From NCBI RefSeq assembly GCF_000218685.1, contig NW_006763296.1:1322907-1386906 (forward strand): 64,000 bases of DNA. The letters are read 5' to 3'. The notes under the pieces were generated by a model. The model made no database searches, was not told where the DNA came from, and saw only the letters and a program-made list of their open reading frames with translations. The position numbers and the translations under genes are program-made. Shown in pieces: positions 58,812 to 64,000 of this stretch. The DNA comes from Serpula lacrymans var. lacrymans S7.9. Its lineage: Eukaryota; Basidiomycota; Agaricomycetes; Boletales; Serpulaceae. Each line of letters opens with the position of its first letter. The stretch's first letter is position 1.

Positions 58812-59813
58812 TCAAACAACAACACACCCACAGCATCCACTGTGGTTATCGTCCCCCGCGTCTCCCTTGCCGTTGCCGTACACACCAGGTCCACCGCTAC
58901 CAGAATTTGCCATCACAGGTCGACCTGTTTGTTGTTCCTGATATATGCACATTAGTACTCAAGGTCAACCGTCGAAAGAGGCGGTGATAAAACATACCTT
59001 GTTGTATTTCCGGATTTCGCGGACCAGGTTGGTGAATGCCTCATCGACATTGATACGTTGCTTCGCTGAAGTCTCAATAAACTTGCAACCAAAGTGTTTT
59101 GCGACATCACGACCCTCTGGAAAAACAAATAAAATCATTATCTTTTATACCTCGAATGGGAAGTTTACCCACCGTTCATGCCAACTTGTCGTTCGTATTC
59201 GAGATCACATTTATTTGCCACAACGATGACGGGGAACGAGTCCTGGTCCTTTACTCGGAGGATCTGCTGGTGGAAGGTGCTGATTTCTTCGAAGGAGTCA
59301 CGAGAAGTGATAGAGTAAACCAGGAGGAAACCTTCGCCGGTCCGCATGTATTGTTCACGCATAGCACTATATGACGTTCGGAAATATGTACGCAGATCCT
59401 CCGGCCATGAAATGACTTACCCATATTCCTCCTGACCGGCCGTGTCGAGGACATCGAGAAGAGCAACTTCGTCATCAATTACGCACTGTTTCCTGTACGA
59501 GTCTGGTGCGTTGATGTCAGGACGCGACTCATCATCAAGACTGAACTCATTTCCTCACCCTCGATAGTTGGGTCGTACTCATCAACGAAGTGGCTTTGGA
59601 TGAATTGGATGGTCAGGGCCGATTTGCCAACACCTGCATAAGCCAATTCCATAAAACGATATGGCACCAAGTCTTATTCTTAGGCTTACCACCACCGCCG
59701 ACAACGACCAATTTGTACTCCCTCAAGAATTGTGCCTACAGAGATGCCAAATTAGTGCGCAATGATGAAGAACTGAACCTACAAACTGCCAAAACTCTAC
59801 GCACCTTTGACAT
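58812..59813 (-). CDS. ras: Ras small GTPase, paralogue 2 (CAAX = CVVV)
   Basis: It starts [19 protein letters not shown] with the intron in the same place as in paralogue 1. Motifs are [72 protein letters not shown] and [20 protein letters not shown]. The tail [17 protein letters not shown]...[11 protein letters not shown] has a CC pair plus a CAAX box ending in Val. Switch regions are canonical, closer to standard Ras than paralogue 1 (which has QDEYIAM). Same strand, gene order and intron positions show a tandem duplication. Confidence 0.95.
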
Positions 59814-60525
59814 GTTTTCTTCGATTTGAAGTGTAGGTTAAGAAATAATAGAAAAATGGAAGATATACTGTACGCAAAGAAGGCAAGTCTGAGGGAGGGG
59901 ATGGACAGGAACGGCGGAAGAAAAACCAGACGATGATGGACGACGCCTGAGAGTACCGACTTTATTACTTATTATAACGGTGATTGCCACGCGTGAGCCA
60001 AATAAGACCAAGCCACCCGGGGTCCTTCTGTCCCAATCAGATTGCCTTTGCACACATTGTATAGATGCAGTCCTATTGATGCCGCCATCCATTGCAATCT
60101 TTTTACTTGTACTTTCATGCTCATCACAAGTTATACGTTGCGCGCTGGGACTGAGGTATTCCCCAATGTGTCAATTTGATTTCAAGACAGCATCATGATC
60201 ATGTCTTGAAGCTGCTCTTTCAACAGGCTGTGATTCATCTATCTTGATCGATAATAACGTACAGCCCTTTTGACAAGAAAGGGAAATCACAATTCTGACG
60301 AAGTGTAAATATCCCATATTATACACTGGCAATACAGAGAGTAGTAGAGCGTGTTGAGATATCTGGTAGAACGTCCAGAGATTATACTGACTTGAAAATA
60401 AATAAACGACAGTCAGATTTACAGTAAGGGGGACCGGGGCGAATATTCCATATCAAAGAGCTTGTCCAAAGGAAACTCATCGCTAAAATCCATTCCTCCT
60501 TTTCCATCGCAAGAACTGGGCATAC
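59814..60525. other. Promoter of Ras paralogue 2 and 3' region of the GPCR-like gene
   Basis: Apart from short chance ORFs I see no gene, repeat or RNA. Confidence 0.5.
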
Positions 60526-63260
60526 TCATGGCCTACTCGAAACGGAAGGACCTTTCGGCAGTGACCGGCTGGCGTACGCATTGCTGTTCTTTCCGGCCAT
60601 AGGTGATGGCAAGATGGAGAATCCTGAGAGCAATGATCCACCCCTGGAAGAGCGCTTGGCAGCGTTAGCGCCGGTGAAGCGCACGGTGAAGTTAGACAAG
60701 GGCGTCCTCGGTCGCAAGGTCGCAGGCACTGGGACAGCTCCAAATGTACCATTGCGGGCTGGGGCATTCTCACGCACACGATTTTCCTGATTGATCGACG
60801 ACGTGCTGCTCGAACCAGCACTCGTTCGTTTCCCTTCCGAAAGCTCCGACCAGGAGATAGCAGCCTCGACGTCTACTGGATGACCGTGTGTCTCAGCGCT
60901 GTCTTGAGACCAAACAGATGTCATTGTCGTGCGGCGGCTTTGCATAGTATTACTGCGACTGGGTTCTTGCACTACCTTCTCAGCGCTCGCTTTTCGGGGT
61001 AAAACAGGAAGGGGTCTGATGCTACGCAATGAGCCGGAAGAGGAAATCCCTGTATCACTGGTGGAGTACGACGAACGTTGTGAAACGGAGAGGACGGGCA
61101 GCGGCGACTGTTCTGCTTCCGCGATGTGAGGTGCAGCAGGGATAACACGGAGTACTGGGGGTGGTGCTCGACGTTTACCAGAAGCACCAGAGAAGGCTGG
61201 TGGCCCAGATGTTGCTGTAGGTAACACTGGCAATGGACGGATTCCGAAGCTATCGCGAGGCAATCCAGTGCTTGAGGGAGTTGCACTCGCTTCAGATGTG
61301 GGCGTAATCGGTGGTGTGATAACTGTTTCCTCGCTGGTATCCAAAAGGTGTGCAGAGGGCTCGGGTGTTGGAACGACACGAGGAGCTGGAGTCAGACTAC
61401 GAGTGATACCTTGTGAATCGAGCAGAGCCGACAGTGCAGTACTCGAAGTAATAGTTGACAATCGAGACGGGACATCACGTGGCTCTGAAAGCTGGCGTTC
61501 AAGTTCAGCGAGAGGAGCGATGAGGTGTTGGAATGATTCCGTGGGAAGGGACTCTCTGAAACTGGCACGGTTGGCTGGTGGCTCCACGCTTATCTGACTA
61601 AAGCGGATTATCTCCCTCTCAGTGACCGACATGCGCGTCACCGAATACACGCTTTCCCTGGAAGCCTGCTCTGCAGGAAGAGCAGGCAAGGGTAACTCGG
61701 TTCGAGACGAAGTTTTCTCACTGCTGTCACTTTTTCTGTACAAGGGTAGTCCAGGTCCCGAAAATGTGACGGCAACGGGAGGGAGCGAGGGCCCTTTGTA
61801 GATTGACGATCGGGAAAAAGCTTTGTCGCCGTACAACTCCCCTTTGCAGCCGGCGCTAAATTCACCGTGGTAGACTGGGTTCAGGACGCGGAATATGTTG
61901 TAGAGAAGGACGACGTTGGCAAAACCTAGAAGACCAGTAAGCACAGCATCAGAAGCTGTAGGGGCGAAAGATCGAACCAAGCAAAAAGCAGCACACGTGT
62001 GCGAAGACATCAGCGCCGAAAGGAACGTTGTAACCCGATACGGCGGCCAAGGAAGCAATGGAATAGGGCAGAAGGAGTGTGATGAAAGCTGTAAATTAAT
62101 GAGTACTGGATGAACTAAACTATGGATTGTGACTAACCAAAGGGATACCTAAAAAGCGGTGCTTAGTAACTATGCATAGATCTGGATGGAATAATGTCTT
62201 ACCACAACAAGCTCCTTGCGATAGCGCCAATGAAGCGATCATACTCCTCGAAGTTGCTGACAGAGCTCCAACGCTCCTCAGGATTAAGGGTAAATTTGAT
62301 GCTACCCTTGATCTGTAGGGTGCCGCGAAGGACAAGAAAAATGAGAGAATATAACGTAACCGAAAACAGGGCGCCAAGAAGAATCTGCACCATGTCGTCA
62401 GTTAGCATTATTTATTTCGTAGGAATGCGCTTACTGGGAGAGCATCGAAGACAAAGACGAGAGCAGGATGAGAACTCGTGACGCCACATGAGATTCCTTG
62501 TGGGCCATAGATAGTACTTAAACCTTGTTTCTTTAAGGGAGCTAGGCCTATTCAAGTCCAAGGCAATGCCAACGTCAACGATTTTCTTCGATTTTCTCAA
62601 AACATCAGCCTCACCAAATGCAAAAGACGTTATCCATCCAATAGCAATCACAACGGGACTGAGCCACGAAGTCTGACGGATGCGGAGCACAAGGGAATTG
62701 CAGGTATGAATAGCCATAGCGACGGTAAAGTAAGCCGTCGAGACGTTCCCAATCTCCATCAATACAGCTGTCAATGTCTTTTAGTATGAAAAACAAGGGC
62801 TGAGAATTGACACAGTACCTTGTGCATCACAGAGCGAACCTTTGCACAGCAATGATATTCAGCGCTTGGTCACAGCATGACAAGGATGAAGAGACATACC
62901 TGTGGTAATGCCTGACTCAGCTACCCAGCGAAACTCTACGAGCCCTGATAAGCTGATGAAGACATTGCTGAACACAAGAGCAGCAGCATAGTGACCAAGC
63001 TGCGTGCGGAAGAACAGGTTTTCAGGTGCCCTACTAGCTTTTGCATTCCCCTGGAAGAAAGGAATAGCGACCAAAATCAAGGTTCTGAGAGCGATGAAAC
63101 ATAGAGCCAAAGTGGAGAAAAGGGCAAAGATTGGTGCAGCCTACGGTGACATCAGTTAGATGAGAATAGTACATGAGATTCGGTTGCAGAATACACTCAC
63201 AACGACCGATTTGGAGTAGCCAGCAGGGAATGGTGTGAAAGTGGAGGTAGACGAGTTCAT
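60526..63260 (-). CDS. GPCR-like seven-transmembrane receptor with long polar C-tail
   Basis: The start at 63260 gives MNSSTSTFTPFPAGYSKSVV. Hydrophobic segments follow through several introns: APIFALFSTLALCFIALRTL, YAAALVFSNVFISLSG, TAYFTVAMAIHTCNSLVLRI, LSPVVIAIGWITSFAF, ILLGALFSVTLYSLIFLVL, YPLAFITLLLPYSIASLAAV and VLTGLLGFANVVLLYNIFRV. The loop YGPQGISCGV holds a Cys. The ~420-residue tail from about 61850 is Ser/Pro-rich, with repeats of RPLPVLP and LPALP, and stops at 60526. This is the plan of basidiomycete cAMP-receptor-like/GPCR proteins. Ligand and G-protein coupling are unknown. Splicing in 62540-62640 is approximate. Confidence 0.75.
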
Positions 63261-63866
63261 ATCGTTAAAAAGGTCGTGTCTTGAAAGAATATGGTTGATT
63301 GGGCTACAGATTTATAAAAGCTGCTCGACAGCGAGGCTCTGTTCTGAGCAAGCAGAACTGGAGAAGAACGAAAGATTAGAACGGTCTAGCCGTAGTCGTA
63401 ATAGGCCTCCCAGAGGTAAAGAAAAGGGACCTGTAAAACAGAAAGAAAAATAAGGGAAACAGGTGAGAGTGGTACGAAACGAAGATGACCCGCCAGTGTT
63501 CGACACCGAGCAATCCACCCAAATCCGCTTCCAAGGTTGATTCGGCAAAGTTGGAATGATGGGACATTATATTCGTGCTAAAACGTCACCTGGCACCCAA
63601 ACTGGAGTATTACGGCCACGACAACGATCAAAGGTACCACAGTGTACTGCCTTCACTCACAGGAAAGCGCTTGTCTCGACCAACTCCATTGATCGATGCT
63701 GATGCGACATTGGTGGTTGCATTCTGTCTTGCGTTGGCGTAATCCAGTCAAACATCACATACCGTGACTGTGGTAATCTTCTCTCAGGCTCACTCTGATC
63801 ATGAAGTCCTACATGTTTGGCATCATGAATAATTTACTAATATACACTACTTAACACAAAGTAACC
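63261..63866. other. GPCR promoter and spacer
   Basis: No gene is supported. Two overlapping minus ORFs (63312-63567) are low-complexity and Ser/Phe/Leu-rich, with no motif. Confidence 0.5.
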
Positions 63867-64000
63867 TCACTTCTTTCTGAAAAATTTCGCTATTCCCTTT
63901 GGTTCCACCTGCTTTTTACGTCGCTTTGTGGCCCTCGACGGTGAAGACCCTTTTGAGCTCGATATATCAGCTCCAGATGACTTGGCTAAATCCTGTGCAA
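63867..64000 (-). CDS. C-terminus of an unidentified protein, basic tail with PIP-box-like end (5' part outside window)
   Basis: The minus frame is open from the window edge: AQDLAKSSGADISSSKGSSP, then SRATKRRKKQVEPKGIAKFF and RKK*. A Ser-rich stretch, a bipartite-NLS-like KRRKK and the final GIAKFFRKK resemble the C-terminal PCNA-binding tails of replication and repair proteins, with Lys in place of the usual Gln. Only 44 codons are visible, so the protein cannot be named. Confidence 0.5.
   Translation of the reverse strand, partial: AQDLAKSSGADISSSKGSSPSRATKRRKKQVEPKGIAKFFRKK

Overview
The window is nuclear DNA of a filamentous basidiomycete, most likely an Agaricomycete. The evidence is dense genes split by introns of about 50-65 bp, several family types expanded in this group (DUF6534 membrane protein, OrdA/CYP64-like P450s, alpha-kinase, a GPCR-like 7TM protein with a long polar tail), a fungal-type U2 snRNA gene, and repeat-rich islands between conserved housekeeping genes. 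No match to a species was possible. All gene models were read by eye, using homologous reading frames and splice signals.

Layout. 1-6.6 kb: 3' end of a BIO3-BIO1-type biotin gene, VPS34 and ILV5. 7.5-10.5 kb: a DUF6534 membrane protein and the U2 snRNA gene. 11.1-23.7 kb: the first copy of a duplicated P450 block (CYP-A and CYP-B). It is interrupted by a complete 7,307-bp DNA transposon with 253-bp terminal inverted repeats and a 6-bp target-site duplication. The transposon carries a DDE integrase-type transposase, an RNase H1 N-terminal-like protein and an alpha-kinase gene. 23.7-37.0 kb: a repeat island with a ~62-bp CATATG-rich satellite, inverted LTR fragments, a second unrelated DDE transposase gene and decayed or unknown genes. 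37.0-40.1 kb: the second copy of the P450 block, with an empty transposon site, CYP-A reduced to a remnant, and CYP-C. 41-48.4 kb: trimethyllysine dioxygenase, homoaconitase LYS4, SDE2 and a DUF1295 reductase-like membrane protein. 49-55 kb: CYP-E (decaying), a small heat-shock protein with heat-shock elements, and CYP-D. 55-64 kb: CIA30, two tandem Ras GTPases, a GPCR-like receptor, and the C-terminus of an unidentified protein.

How the parts relate. The four related P450s (B, C, D, E) share a 14-nt microexon and intron positions, so they arose by local duplication. CYP-A shares the microexon but is more distant. The second copy of the block supplies the pre-insertion sequence of the transposon and so proves the ends of the element. 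Six introns appear to use GC instead of GT donors, in P450s and in unrelated genes. The primary-metabolism genes (biotin, branched-chain amino acid, lysine and carnitine pathways) look like ordinary syntenic background, not parts of a metabolite cluster.
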